The notes below the pieces were generated by a model. The model was not told the DNA's origin and did no database searches. It saw nothing but the letters and a program-made list of their open reading frames with translations. Shown here piece by piece: positions 35,811 through 48,300 of a DNA stretch of 64,000 bases; positions within the stretch are counted from its first letter, which is position 1, and each line of letters starts with the position of its first letter. This DNA is from Euryodendron excelsum (taxonomy: Eukaryota > Streptophyta > Magnoliopsida > Ericales > Pentaphylacaceae). A program made the position numbers and the translations under genes. The stretch is from assembly GCA_033060915.1 (NCBI GenBank), contig CM065379.1:28264318-28328317 (forward strand), given 5' to 3'.

Positions 35811-37427
35811 CATAAGTAATGCTCTTTGTCGGGTAATAATGGGGTCTCTAGGTGAATGTTGACATTTCTTGGGAGCAATGTTGACTTGTTTTAGTGTGAT
35901 CTCTCGTAAATGAAAAATAAAGAAAAAGAAAAACAAGGACACAAACCGCAAGTTAGTTTTTGGTTTTTTAGAGAGCTCTATGCAATGCATGCCCTAGGGT
36001 GTCCCTATTTGAGAGGGAGACTAAATATGTTGTATTTGGCTCACTTTTGGAGATAGAGGGTTTGCCCCCTGTATGCAGATACTTTATCGTCACGTGGAAA
36101 CATTCGTGTATACATCCAAACATTCGTGTATACATCCATTCATTCATGAAAAATAAAGAATTACATTGAACTTTTGGGTTTAAATACAAAGGAATCAAAG
36201 TACACTTTAATAAGGGGAGGGGGAACATTTTCCTTTGGACTTCCACCTTTCTACTTTTACAATTGAAATCTTAAATTACTCTTGAGTCTTTGGATTTTTC
36301 TTATTTGGATTTGAGGTTAAGGGGTCATTGAGCGACCTTATTGATCGATTGCCCCTTGTCTTCTTAGCAACCCTATCTTCGTGTGCATAGAGGGATTGCG
36401 GCCCCTCTTTATGGAATGAATATGCATGCTATGAATCCTTAAGGTAACATGGGAACCCTTAGGGTTTGGGTAGGTTTAATGCAAGGGAGAGTGACCTTAG
36501 TGTCACTCTTGATGGGTTGATCATATGCGTGAGAAATGGAGTGACTTGAGTTACTTTGAAAGTCTTGTCTTGGGATGAAATATTGTATACATGAATATGG
36601 ATGCAAAGAGTATAAGGAGAGAGAATGCAATTGTGAAGTAAATGTGCATACATGAACAGTTAGACAAGGATTATAACAGTAAGAGTACAGTCATTATAAT
36701 AATAGGAGTAAACAAATATAGAGGAAAGTAAAAGCAGTCGCCCTTTCCTCCATGGTTTTGAAGTCAGTGTGCGTGCCTTAAATCCAGCTGGGGTTCCGCT
36801 ATGCATGGTTTCTACATGAGCTTGAGGTTGAGGGTTTACCAACGCTTCCTAAGAAGACTCAGTTCCCAGATCTTCAAACCTAGGCCCACCCCCCGAGGTG
36901 GTGCCATTATCGGTTGGTGATCCAAGCAGAGGAACCATCAAGAGGCCGTAGGCGAAGAAACTAACACAGTATCTTACCCGCAACCAATATACCATTTCTC
37001 TTTCTAACTATAAGGGATATATCAGGGTAGAGCATGCAAATATGCAAAATGCAAGTGCATGTGCAGTGTGTGTGTGATTTTTGAAAATTGGAGGAAAGAG
37101 CCCAACAACTCCCATTCATCCTGTCCATTCCATTCATTCATTCTTACATGGCAGTTAATATAACATGAAATGAATATGCACAAAGGTTCACCTACAAAAA
37201 ATATGCAAAAGTTAGTACCTTGAATGACAAACTTAATGCAAGATTGAATACTTTAATGTAATTGAAAGCAAGTAATGACATGTTTTTTAAAACAACTTGG
37301 AAAAACTTGATTTTGAAAGCTTGAAGTGGATAGAATTGAACAAATTAATCAAAGACTTCAAATGGGTGAGAGTGAAGAGACATGATAATGGCCTAACCCT
37401 CTAAGCTTTTGTAGTGGAGTCGCCAGC
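35811..37427 (-). mobile_element. Leader of element G
   Basis: About 1.6 kb between the primer-binding site and gag, homologous to the other three leaders of the window. A 20 bp unit containing CATTCGTGTATACATCCA is directly duplicated at 36101-36140. No conserved reading frame is seen. Confidence 0.75.
37413..37425 (-). promoter_or_regulatory. Primer-binding site of element G
   Basis: The minus strand reads TGGCGACTCCACT two bases after the LTR end, matching the sites of elements E and H. Confidence 0.7.
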
Positions 37428-40400
37428 TGTTATGCCCCGATTTTTCGCACCCGAGGAAACTACACACAAGTGGAAAAAATACAGCACTCTCTCGTTAGAA
37501 CTCATCCTCCTAGAAGAATGAGTGTGATTAGGTTTGAATTGAAAATTGATTTTGAATAAAGGATTTTGCAAAAGATTTGGAGTCACCGCCTAACTTGATT
37601 AAGGTGAGTTAGGTCACCTAAAACTAAGCACAATTCGAAGATTACACTTGGGGTTTTTGAAAAAGATTTTGAAAACTTCCTCAATAGAGGATTTTTAAGA
37701 AAATAGGTTGTTTGGCAACCTTTGGAAAGACTTAAGCTTTTTTTGAAAATATCTTCATTTGGTCTTTGAAAACAGTGATTTTAGGGTCGGAGGTAGGTTA
37801 TGTATAAGAAAGGTGCACTAAGCCATCACTCTACCCCGCCCTTGTGGTACCCATATGTCTATTGACCATAGGTTCACTCATTTGTAATCTTTGATTAATA
37901 AATGTCCAAAACTATTCACTTTAGAAAATAACTTTTAGAAAGAAGTTTGACATGATGCATGACGTGTAAGTGCGAGAATTTGATTTAATTTTGAAAATAG
38001 ATTTGAAAAGGCTTGATTTGAAATTTGAAAATAGATTTTTAGAAGTCAGAATTGGATATTTGAAAATGGATTTTAGAATTAGAAACTTAATATAGATCAT
38101 GGAATTGGAAGGTTAAGAAAAGTTATGGAATTGGAAACTTAAGAGAAGTTATGACCACACCCATAAGGGTTGCCTATGTATCCTTTTTGAGAATCAAGTC
38201 AGTCATAGTTCGAACAAGAGTCCGATTAAAAATAGAAGCTTTTAAGTTTCCAAAAAGAGTTTGACTTGGAACTTGGATTGGAAAATTGAAAATTGGACTT
38301 GGTTCAGTAAAAAGAAGTTTTGAAAACATCTTGACCTTAATTGGAGTTTTAAAAACCATATTGGTTTAGAAAAGAGTTTCTGGAAAAGAGTTGGAAGCCT
38401 TCTAACTTGGGATTGCATTAAACTAGGGTTTTGGTATCCTAGGGTTTAAGTAACCTAAGATTGGAACATATAGTTAAATTGGAAAGGATTGATTGAGAGG
38501 TTCAATCTTAGAAAGTTGGATTTAGGAAAGGGTCGAATTAGGAAAATATTCGAATTTAGAAAGTTGGATTTAAGGAAGATTCGAATGAGATTTGACTTGA
38601 TTTGAAAATGCTTGATTATTTTATTTGAAAGAGTTTAGAAAACTTAAGATTTAAGAAAGATTGGATTTGGAAATCTTTGAATTAGGAAAGTGTCAGATTA
38701 GTAAAGTTTCATTTTAGGAAAGCTTCATTTTAAAAAGGTTTTGAATTTGGAAATATTTAAATTTTGGAAAGTTTTTAAATTAGGAAAGTTTACTTTTAAG
38801 AAAAAGTTGATTTTGGAAATATTCGAATTTGAAAAGTTAAAATTAAGAAGGATTTAGAATTTAGAAAGATTTGGATTTTGGAAAGTCTTGGATTTAAGAA
38901 AGTTTGAATTTTGAAAAGATTTGGAATTTAGAAAGTTTAGAAATTAGGAAAGCTTTAAATTTAGAAAGATTTGAAAAGTTGAGATTTAAAAAATTGATAT
39001 TTGGAAAGGTTTGAAATTAGAAAATTTTGGAATTAGGAAAGGAATAGATTAGGAAAGATTTGAATTCTATTTCCTTAAATAAATGATTAGATTTCCAAAA
39101 AGAGGTGATTTGATTTTGTTTTCAAAAATAGAGGATTGGATTTGGTTTCTTAAGTTGGAAATTAGATTTGACATGGAATTGGAAAAGATGAAATTTGGAA
39201 AGCTTGGATTTAGAAGTCTATGACTTGATATGAAAAAGAGATTTTTTGGAGATTTATGATTTGATGCAAAATTAGTAGTCATGTTTCTAGAAAAAAAAAA
39301 TTTAGAGTTTCCCAACCATGGGATTTAAGGCTTGGCTTGAACTTCAAGAAAAGGAGATTTTGGAAAGTAAATCTTTTGTAGGAAGTTTCTAGAAAGGAAA
39401 CTTAAAGAGTGTTTTTAGATAGTAAAATTTTGAAGAGAGCTTTTTGGAAAGGAGTTTTGAAAAAGAGGTTTTGGAAAGTAGAACTTTTGGAAAGAAAGTT
39501 TTTAGTGAAGGGATTTTTGCGAAGAGTTTTTAGAAAGTAGGGTGAAAAAGAAGTTTGGAAAGAGATTTGAAAAAACGATTTGGAAAGGGAATGGAATAAG
39601 GACTTTTACAAGTCTCTAAAATAATCTCATTTTCCTAAAACGATTCTAACCATAGCAAGATTAGAACCATTCTAGGATTGTGGTTTTGAAAACAATAAAG
39701 ATTTGAAAATATGGACCATATTAGTCTCATTGAATATAACACTTTCCTAAACCAACCCTAACCATAGAAGGGCTAGAATCACCTTAAGATTGTGGTTTTA
39801 ACAAAAATAATTTTAGGGTTTACACCCAAAAGCTTATGTAACACTTTCCTAAAATAACCCTAACCATGGATCGGCTAGAATCATCTTAGGATTGTGATTT
39901 TGAAAACAAGTTTGGAAAAAGAAGATTTAATGCAAGTTTTGAAAAATATTTTCGATGTAAGTTTTGAAAACAAACTTATAAAACGATTTTGAAGAGATCT
40001 ATGAGTATGAATTGCACAATGCAAGAAGGGTCATGAACATACAAGGTTTAGGCTTCACCACATAATCAAGGGGGCCGAACCCACGCGGTCTAAGGATAAA
40101 TTAGAAGAAAGCCACTGACAAAGTGACTTTTAACCATTCTTCCTACACATGAATCAGGGATTCCCTTGTTTCAAGTATGCAAGAAAAGGGGGAAGAAGAT
40201 AGGGATTAAAATAGAAGAAAACCCAAGTGGGTCAGGAGAGAGAAGAGAGATGGGGGAAATTATGTAAACGTAAATAGAAAACCAACCATGTGTCTCCTTT
40301 GATTTGCTTGCTTTACTTGCTTTACTTCGCTTTAATCTTTGAGAGTTTCGAGATTGCACCACCTTGAGTCGTCAATGGCCGGCTTGGAGGCTCATATAGG

Positions 40401-42176
40401 CGCGTATTGAGTGTATGTATGCTAGGGTTAAAGTGTATGGGGGCTAGGGTTTGAAGAAGCCTAAAAAAACTAGGGTTTGGAGAGAGTTCGAGGTTTGTAT
40501 ATCGAGACACAGAGTTTCTAGAGTTAGATTGCCGACCATTTTCACACAGGGGAGAGGCTTTGTATTTATAGACAAAAGATTGACCTAGTGCCTATTGCAA
40601 TGGTGTCAGGCTTAAAATCCTATTGGCGCCAGCCACTTAGGAAATATTTTAGGGCAGCAAGAAACATATCTTCCACTCTTGATGCATAAGGTAGAAGATT
40701 TAGGCGCCTATCCTAGTGACTACCATGCAATTTTTGGCTTAGCTGTACTAAGAGTGACTCCGAAAGGTTCGAGAATGTTCTAGGTGGCTGGGAATGATCC
40801 AGAAGGCCGAAAATGGGTAGAAACCCTTAAAATAGTGTCCTAGGGGTAACAGACTTGAAAAATAAGGTCAAAATTGTTGACCGGGCTATTAGGGGCAAAA
40901 CGGTCAACTAGACCAGAAAAACAACGGAATGGACTCGGAATGATCCATGAGCAGACTTGAAGGTTGGAAACACTATCCAAAAAGTTCCAAGGGAGTGTCG
41001 GGTTGATACTCAAAGCCGCTGTGGTTGGAAAAGGCAATCGGCCCACTAGGGGTAAAATAGTCATTTTGCATCGAGTTTGTCGGAACTAACTCAGAATGAT
41101 CCGAAAAAGCATTAGAAGGTCAAGAACACTATTAGAAGCATTCTCGAGAGGTTACCAGTTTGATACCCAGCACTGGTGTGGTTCTTGGGGGCACTCAAAT
41201 ACCTAAGGGTAAAATGGTCTTTTTGATCAAATGGTCTCGAAATTGGTCTGGAATTGAAAGCATTTGAACATGTCAGATTGTCCTTCGGACAAACTTAGAA
41301 GGGTGGACATACCGTTCTGAGGACTTAGGTACTTTCTTGATAAGCGCACCGAAAATGGCCTAAGGGGTAGTTTGGTCATTTTTTACCGGAGTAAGCTAGC
41401 AGGCATTGGTGTTAACCTAGGTTTTAAGTGTTTCTGTCACTCTGACGATCTATGACGAGTTGGTTTCCAAAGATATCTTATCTTTTGGTAAATGTGTCAT
41501 GGCCAATAGGCGAATTCAGACTCGTAACATAAGGGGGTTTGTTGGCAATTTCCAATGTCGACCTGTTTACGAGTGTTTCTGCCACTCTGATGGTTATGAT
41601 ATTTACGAGTGTTTTCACCACTCTGACAGTTCGCGTTCATTCTAGATATTGCCTGATATCGGGAAGCTGCTAAGTGGACTTATCATATAAGGAATCAACT
41701 TTCTCGAAAGACGTGCCAAATAACAGACATTCTTCATTGGCAGGCTAGCAGGCGCCAAAGGTGGACCGTTCAACCATCTTAGGGACTTGGGGTCTCGTCC
41801 TGGTCAACGGGTTTGAAGGGACTTACTGTTCTAAAGAGTTGTCTCGAAAAATAGGTCGGATTGGATGGTCTTACCACCTGAGGGATCAACTTTCTCGAAA
41901 AGCATGCTGGATTAAGTTTAATTGACTTGGACTAGAATTGAAGTTGAAATAGGGACTTATCATCCTTGGGAAGACGTGCCAACTAAAATAGGACCGAGCA
42001 ATACCATAAGGGCATTTTGGTTATTTTTTTCTGTTGGGTCTAGCGGGCCTATAAAACGATTGATTGATTAGATTGAGTCTGGAAAATTGATTTGGACTTG
42101 AATATGTATGCGTTGGTTTGAATATGAGTTCGGAGGGACCAAAGATTGTTGAGCGGGCAAAAATGGGGTGCTTACA
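37428..42176 (-). mobile_element. 5' LTR of element G
   Basis: A 4749 bp complete family LTR, minus strand, from TGTAAGCACCCCATTTTTGC to CGGGGCATAACA. Primer-binding site and leader follow on its left. The right flank (ATTCA, 42177-42181) is internal sequence of element H, so G was inserted into H. The matching duplication on the other side is lost with the 3' LTR. Confidence 0.92.
40563..40571 (-). promoter_or_regulatory. TATA box of LTR G
   Basis: CTATAAATA on the minus strand, about 1.6 kb from the LTR start. Confidence 0.65.
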
Positions 42177-42451
42177 ATTCATATCCTCTCTCTTATCAAA
42201 AAGTTGATCATTCGCCTAGTGGTTAACTCATGCTATCACACCCTTAATTCAGGTCCTCCATAAGATAAAACGCACCCATTGTTGAGGAAGTTTTGGATGA
42301 AAAGCTATCTTTTTATTATTACAGTGAAAAACATATAGTTCTTTTAGATGAATGGAAATGCAAACATCAATTTAATGACAAAAAATAAAAGGGATAGAAA
42401 GAAAGTGGGTAAAAACACCCCTCTCTTGTACGCTTTTGAAGATAATCCCTT
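42177..42451 (-). other. Spacer of element H between gag and the G insertion
   Basis: Non-coding. It matches the spacer of element F near 62520-62640 (both contain 'gtggtt.actcatgctatca'), which supports placing it directly after gag in H. Confidence 0.6.
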
Positions 42452-43870
42452 TCAGTAGGGTTTTGGGACGATGCCCACATTTCGGATCCTCCATCCATCA
42501 TTGCAATCTTTGGAACATGCAAGGTAGGTGGGTACTTCTTTTAAGGTTCTAGGTGAGTTCATGGTACAGTTGTCAGCTTCATTGGTATTGTTGCTTTCCT
42601 CCATTGTCTCCTTAGTTTCTCCCATAAATAGGTTGGCTAGCTCGCCTTCATCCAGTTCAAATGGCTCTGTCGGTGCTTTTGGCTCTTCCAATTCCCAACC
42701 CATGTCTTCGTAGTTAAACTCAATCGCAGGCCAGGGGTTCTCCAATAGGTGGCACTCGGCTGCAGCATACCTAGGGTGTAGAAACTCATCACCCCAACCA
42801 TCAATGGCCATGTCTTTGGCAGGGTCCTCCTCCGTAAGTATAGGCTCCTGAATCGACCAGTCCAAAGGATCATGTACTTCATTGGGATTGTAAAGATAGA
42901 TCAGGCATGGCAGGAATTCCTCCTTCCAATCACTCTCTTCGTTAGTCTCCCAGTCCCCATTACAATTTTTTATCATGGCCTCTTCCAACCCACTATCCTT
43001 TTCTACTTCGTTTAATATCAGGTTAATAGCGTGGTTTGACAGAGAATTTATGGTTATATTGAGGGCAGAAGTAGGGTTCACCAGTTGTATGTCGATGGTT
43101 TTATTGTCTCTTAGGTCTTAAATTTTGTGCTTAAGGGCGAAGTAACTTTTAGTGTCATGCCCTTGTCCTCCCGAATGGTATTCATAAATTGTTAAGTCGA
43201 AGTTAGATGGTAAAGGATTGGGCAATGGTCGAGAAGGTACGGGTTTTAGGTATCCTACTACAAAAAGGTCGTAATAGGCTGTGGTTTGTGTGCAAGCAAA
43301 TTTAGTAAAAACTCAGTTTTTCCCAATTCCAGTTTTAGGTCAAAAGGGTGTCTTAGATGTTTTTGAAATCCAAGGGTCAATTTTTGGCATGATAATATCA
43401 GGGTTGATGGCTTGGAGATCAAGGAAGCTTTGGATTTTGCATTTCAAACTGAGACCATTTTTCATGTCATGGCCAGGTGAGTTAGAATAGGATTCACATG
43501 ATAAATAAGGTTATATGATTGGGGTGCCCAGTTGAAGACATGCCTGGGAGGTATCGGAACAAGGTGGTTGGCTTGGTGAAGATGTTAGCAATCCAATGGA
43601 GTGTAGTCTCAGTCTTCTCCATCGGTTCTTTTTTCTAAGATAGCATGCCCCTTATAGGCTTGGACTTGAGGAGCCTCTACCTGCTCATTGGTTGCTATAC
43701 CTGCATGGGATAAGACCAAGGAGAGCATTGCTTCCATTTTAGTCATCCTTTTCCCAAGTCCTATTATTTCTTCTAGTATCTACATTTGGTTTTCTTTAAG
43801 GACCAAACTCGGTGACGCATTGAGTGGCTCTATGGGTGTTTTCCAATGTGGACTTGGCTTTTGATCTGTA
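42452..43870 (-). pseudogene. gag of element H, C-terminal part, chimeric
   Basis: From 43870 to about 43510 only scattered gag-like phrases remain. Then a first knuckle-like relic (SPGHDM, KCKIQSFLDLQAIN, about 43400-43500) is followed by LLACTQTTAYYDL and a second one, YEYHSGGQGHDTKSY. The second has both cysteines of C-x2-H-x5-H-x4-C replaced by Tyr. A TAA at 43118-43120 sits where F has a glutamine codon. Below it an open acidic domain of 209 codons runs to the stop at 42452, rich in Glu, Asp and Trp and ending VGIVPKPY, as in element F (VGIVPRPY). No protease or pol follows. Compared with F the gag core is missing, and the two knuckle relics suggest an internal duplication or a fusion of two gag lineages. 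Confidence 0.78.
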
Positions 43871-44579
43871 GCAATTGGGGGAGAGGGGGCAAGGGAAGTA
43901 AAACTTAAAATAAGAAAAAAGAAAAATTTAGTACTTTGTTTTGATAGTTTTTATGCAATACATGCCTTAAGGGTGTCCCTACTTGAGAGGGAGACTAAAC
44001 ATGACACATTTGGCTCACTTTATTGAGATAGGGGATTTGCCTCTGTATGTAGATACATTACCGTCGAGTAGAAACATACATTCATTCATTCATTCATTTA
44101 CAAAAACTACAGTAGTACATTGAACTTAGAGTTTACAATACAACAGAATTTAAATACATTTTATAGGGGGAGAGGGAACACTTTTCTTGGGACTTCCATT
44201 TATCTACTTTTACATTTGATATTCTAAACTACTCTTGAGCCTTTGAATTTGCCTTCTTTGAATTTGATGTCGATGAGGTCATTGAGAGACCTTGCTATTT
44301 GATTGCCCCTTGTCTTCTTGGCAACCCAATCTCTATGGGCATAGAGGGATTGGGGCCCCTCTTTATGGAATGCCTTGAAATGTATGCCATGAGTCCTTAG
44401 GGTTACGTGGGAACCCTTAAGGTTTTGGTAGGTTTAATGCAAGCGAGAGTGAACTTGCGAGAGTGAACTTGGTGTCACTCTCTTTGGCTTGATCATATGT
44501 ATGAAGATGTAGTGATTTGAGTTACTGAGGAATTCTTGTCATGACATGGAATATTGAATGCATGAACATATATGCATAG

Positions 44580-44583
<4 letters not shown>

Positions 44584-44615
<32 letters not shown>
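44584..44615. repeat. (GA)n microsatellite
   Basis: Sixteen uninterrupted GA/AG dinucleotides in the leader of element H. The leaders of E and G have only short 'gagaga' runs at this place. Confidence 0.95.
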
Positions 44616-44618
<3 letters not shown>

Positions 44619-45372
44619 CAATTATAAAGTAAACATGTATGCATGAGCAGTTATACAAGCATTATAATAGCAGGAATAGACAAGAATAAAGGAAAGTAAA
44701 GTAGTCGTCCTTTCTTTCATGGTTTTGAAATCGAAGTGCATGTCTTAAATCCGGCAGAGGTTCGGCTATGTAGGGTTTCTACATGAGCATGAGGTTGAGG
44801 GTTTACTAATACTTCCTAAGAAGGCTCGGTTCCTAGATCTTCAAACCTAAGCCCACTCCCTGAGATGGTGCCATTATAGGTTAGTGATTCGAGCGGGGGA
44901 ACCATCAAGAGGCCGTAGGCTAAGAAACTGACACAGCATCTACCCACAACCAATATACTGTTCTCCCTTCTAACTAGAAGGGACGTAACCAGTTAAAGAA
45001 TGCAAGTATACAAATGCAAGTGCACATGCAGTGTGTGTGTGGAATTTTAAAAAATGCAGGAAAAGGCCCAACAACTCCCATCTATCTTATTCATTCATGA
45101 TATACATGGTAGTTAATATGACATAAAATAAATGTGTGAACAAAGGTCCACCTATAAAAATAAAGATGCAAAAAATTAGTACTTGAATAAAAAACTTAAT
45201 GCAAGATTGAATGATAGAATATTAATAGAATGCAAGTGATGGCATGTTTTTTAAAACAGCTTTAAAATTGTTGATTTTGAAAAGTTAAAGTGGATAGAAT
45301 TGGACAAATTAATCGAAGTTTCTAGATGAGTGAAGGGTGAAAAGACATGATGATGGCCTAACCCCCTAAGCA

Positions 45373-45390
45373 TCCCTAGCAGAGTCATCA
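45373..45390 (-). promoter_or_regulatory. Primer-binding site of element H
   Basis: The minus strand reads TGATGACTCTGCTAGGGA two bases after the LTR end, a slightly changed form of the family site. Confidence 0.65.
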
Positions 45391-45392
45391 GC

Positions 45393-48300
45393 TGTTGCGC
45401 CCACATTTTTTGCAATCGAGAAAATACACACAAGTGAAAAAAACACGTTTCTCTCTCGTTAAAACTCATCCTCCTAGAAGGACGAGTGCGACTAGATTTG
45501 AACTTGAAATTGACTCAATTAAGAGCTTTTGAAAAAAGGTTTGAAGTCGCCACCTAACTTGATTAAGGTAAGTTAGGTTGCCTAAAACTAAACACAATCT
45601 GAAGATTACACTTAGGGGTATGGGAAAAAGGTTTTGAAAACTTTCTTAAGAGAGAGTTTTTAAGAAAACATGTCATTTGGCAACTTTTTGAAAGATTTAA
45701 GCCCTTTTTTTAAAATAATTCCATTTTTTATCTTTGAAAATAGTGATTCTAGGTTTAGAGGTTGGTTGCTTGTAAGGAAGATGTCCTAAGATCACCACCC
45801 TACCCTGCCTTTGCGGTACCTACATGTCTATTCACCCTAGGTTCACTCATTTAGAATCTTCGGCTATTCAATGTCCAATACTGTCCACTTTGTAAAGAGT
45901 TTTGGAAAAAGGTTTGATATGGTGCGTGGCATGCAAGTGCAAAAAAAAATATTTGATTTTGAAAGTAGATTTGAAGAAAGGATTTGAAGTTTGAAAAAAG
46001 GTTTTAGAAATTGAAAATTTGAAATAGATTATGGATTTGAAAACTTGAAGAAGATTATGAAATTGAAAATTTGAAAAAAGATTATGGAATTGGATATTTG
46101 AAAAAGGTTGTGACCTCACTCACGAGGATTGCTTATGTATCCCTTTGTTGGGAATCAGGTCAGTCGTAGTTCGAACAAGAGTTCGATTGAAAACACTTTG
46201 AGGTTTTTGAAAAATTTAACTTGAAAAGGTTTCATTTGAAAAAGGTTTAATTTAAACTTTGAATAGAAGACTTGAAATTGAGTTTTGATTTGAAATTAAA
46301 ATTGGAATTGACTTGGGAAGATTGAGTTAAGCTTTGAAAAAATCTTGACTTAGATTGAACTTTGAAAACCATCTTGGTTTAGAAAAGAGTTTTCATAAAA
46401 GAGGCCTTGAAAAGAGCTTAAACTTTGTAACTTAAGATTAGGGTTGAACTAGGGTTTAGGCCTCATAGGATTTAGGCAACCTAAGGTTGGAGCATATAAT
46501 TGAATTGGAAAGATTTGATTTAGACTTGAAAATTTATATTTTAAAAAGTTTCGAATTAGGAAAGTTGGATTTAAAAAAGATTTGGAAAGGATTTGATGTG
46601 ATTTAGAAACACTTGACTTGGAATAGCTGGAAATGATTTGACTTGAATATTTGATTTGAAAGAATTTAGGAAGATAGGGTTTAGGAAAGGTTGGATTTTG
46701 GAAAGCTTTGAATTAGAAAAGTTTCAAAATAGAAAAGTTCCATTTTATGAAAGTACCAAATGAAGAAAGTTTTATTTTAGGAAAGTTTCCATTTTAAGAA
46801 AGTTGTCAAATTAGGAAAGAGTCGATTTTAGAAAGATTTTAATTTGGAAAGTTTTGAATTTAGAAATATTGGAACTTAGAAAGATTTAGAAGTTTGAATT
46901 TTAAGAAAGATTTGAAAGCTTCGATTTAGGAAGGATTTGAAATTTGGAAAGATTTGATAAGTTGAAATTTAGAATGTTCAAATTTGGAAAGGTTTGAAAT
47001 TAGGAATGGTTTGAATTCTTATTTCCTAAAGTTGAAGATTAGAGTTTATTTTAAAAAATAGATGATTTGATTTTGTTTCCAAAATTGGAGGATTGGGTTT
47101 GATTTCCTAAATTGAAGGATTTGATTTGACATGGAATTGAAAAGATTAAGTTTTGGAAATCTTGCATTTGAAAATCTATGATTTCATATAAAAAAATAGG
47201 TTTTGAAAATCTAAGATTTGATGCAGAAAATAGTTTTGAAAACATATGATTTGAGGCAAAATAGAAAGTCATGATTTTAGGAGAGGGAATTAGGGTTTCT
47301 TAATCATAGACTCTATGGCTTAACTTGGACTCCAAGGCAAAGAGTTTTTGAAAAGTAGATATTTGAAAAGAGTTTTTTGAAAGTAGATTTTTAAAAAGTG
47401 TTTTTAGGAAGTAGATTTGCAAAATAATTTGGAAAGAGGTTTGAATATGGACTTTCATAAGTCTCTTGAATATCTCACTTTTCTAAATTGATTCTAACCA
47501 TGAAAATATTAGAACTATTTTAGTGTTGTGATTTTGAAAACAACAAGGATTTGAAATATGAACCATAATGATCACATTAAATATTACACCCTCCTAAAAT
47601 AACCCTAACCATGGAATGGTTAGAATCATCTTAAAAATATAGTTTTGATAAAAACAATTTAGGGTTTACACTCAAAGTTTGGACCTTGATAGTCATAATG
47701 AATATAACAGTTTCCTAAAACAACTTTAACCAGTTAGAATCACTTTAGGAGTGTGATTTTAAAAACAAGTTGGAAAAAAGAGATTTTGAATGCAAGTTTT
47801 GAAAGAGAGTTTTGATGCAAGTTTGAAAATAATTTTGAAAGCAATTTTTTAATGGATGCATGAATAGGACATGCACAATGCAAAAGGGCCATGAACATGC
47901 AAGGTTAGACTTCACCACATAATCAAGAAGGTCGAACCCACACCATCAAAGGTTGAACTAGAAGAAAGCCCCCAGCACGGTGACCTTCAACAGTCCTTCC
48001 TAGGCATGAACCGGGAAGTCCCTTGTTTCAAGCATGCGAGAAGGGGAAGCAGAAGATGGGGATTAAAATAGAAGAAAACCTAAGTGGGTTTGGGGGGAGA
48101 ATAGAGAGGGGGGATTACATAAAAGTAAATCCAAAGCCTACCTTGTATTCTTCTTGCTTTGCTTGCTTTGTTTGCTTTACTTTCTTGAACCTTGAGAGCT
48201 TTCAAGTAATAGCACTTGAGGCTTTAATGGACGCTTTGAAGGCTTGTGTTTGAGTGTAGAAGGTGCATAGAGGCTAGAGTTTAAGTGTACAGAGGCTAGG

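Larger units (their letters stand above)
43871..45392 (-). mobile_element. Leader of element H
   Basis: Homologous to the leaders of G, E and A, from the primer-binding site leftward to the gag region. It contains the GA microsatellite at 44584-44615. Confidence 0.75.
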
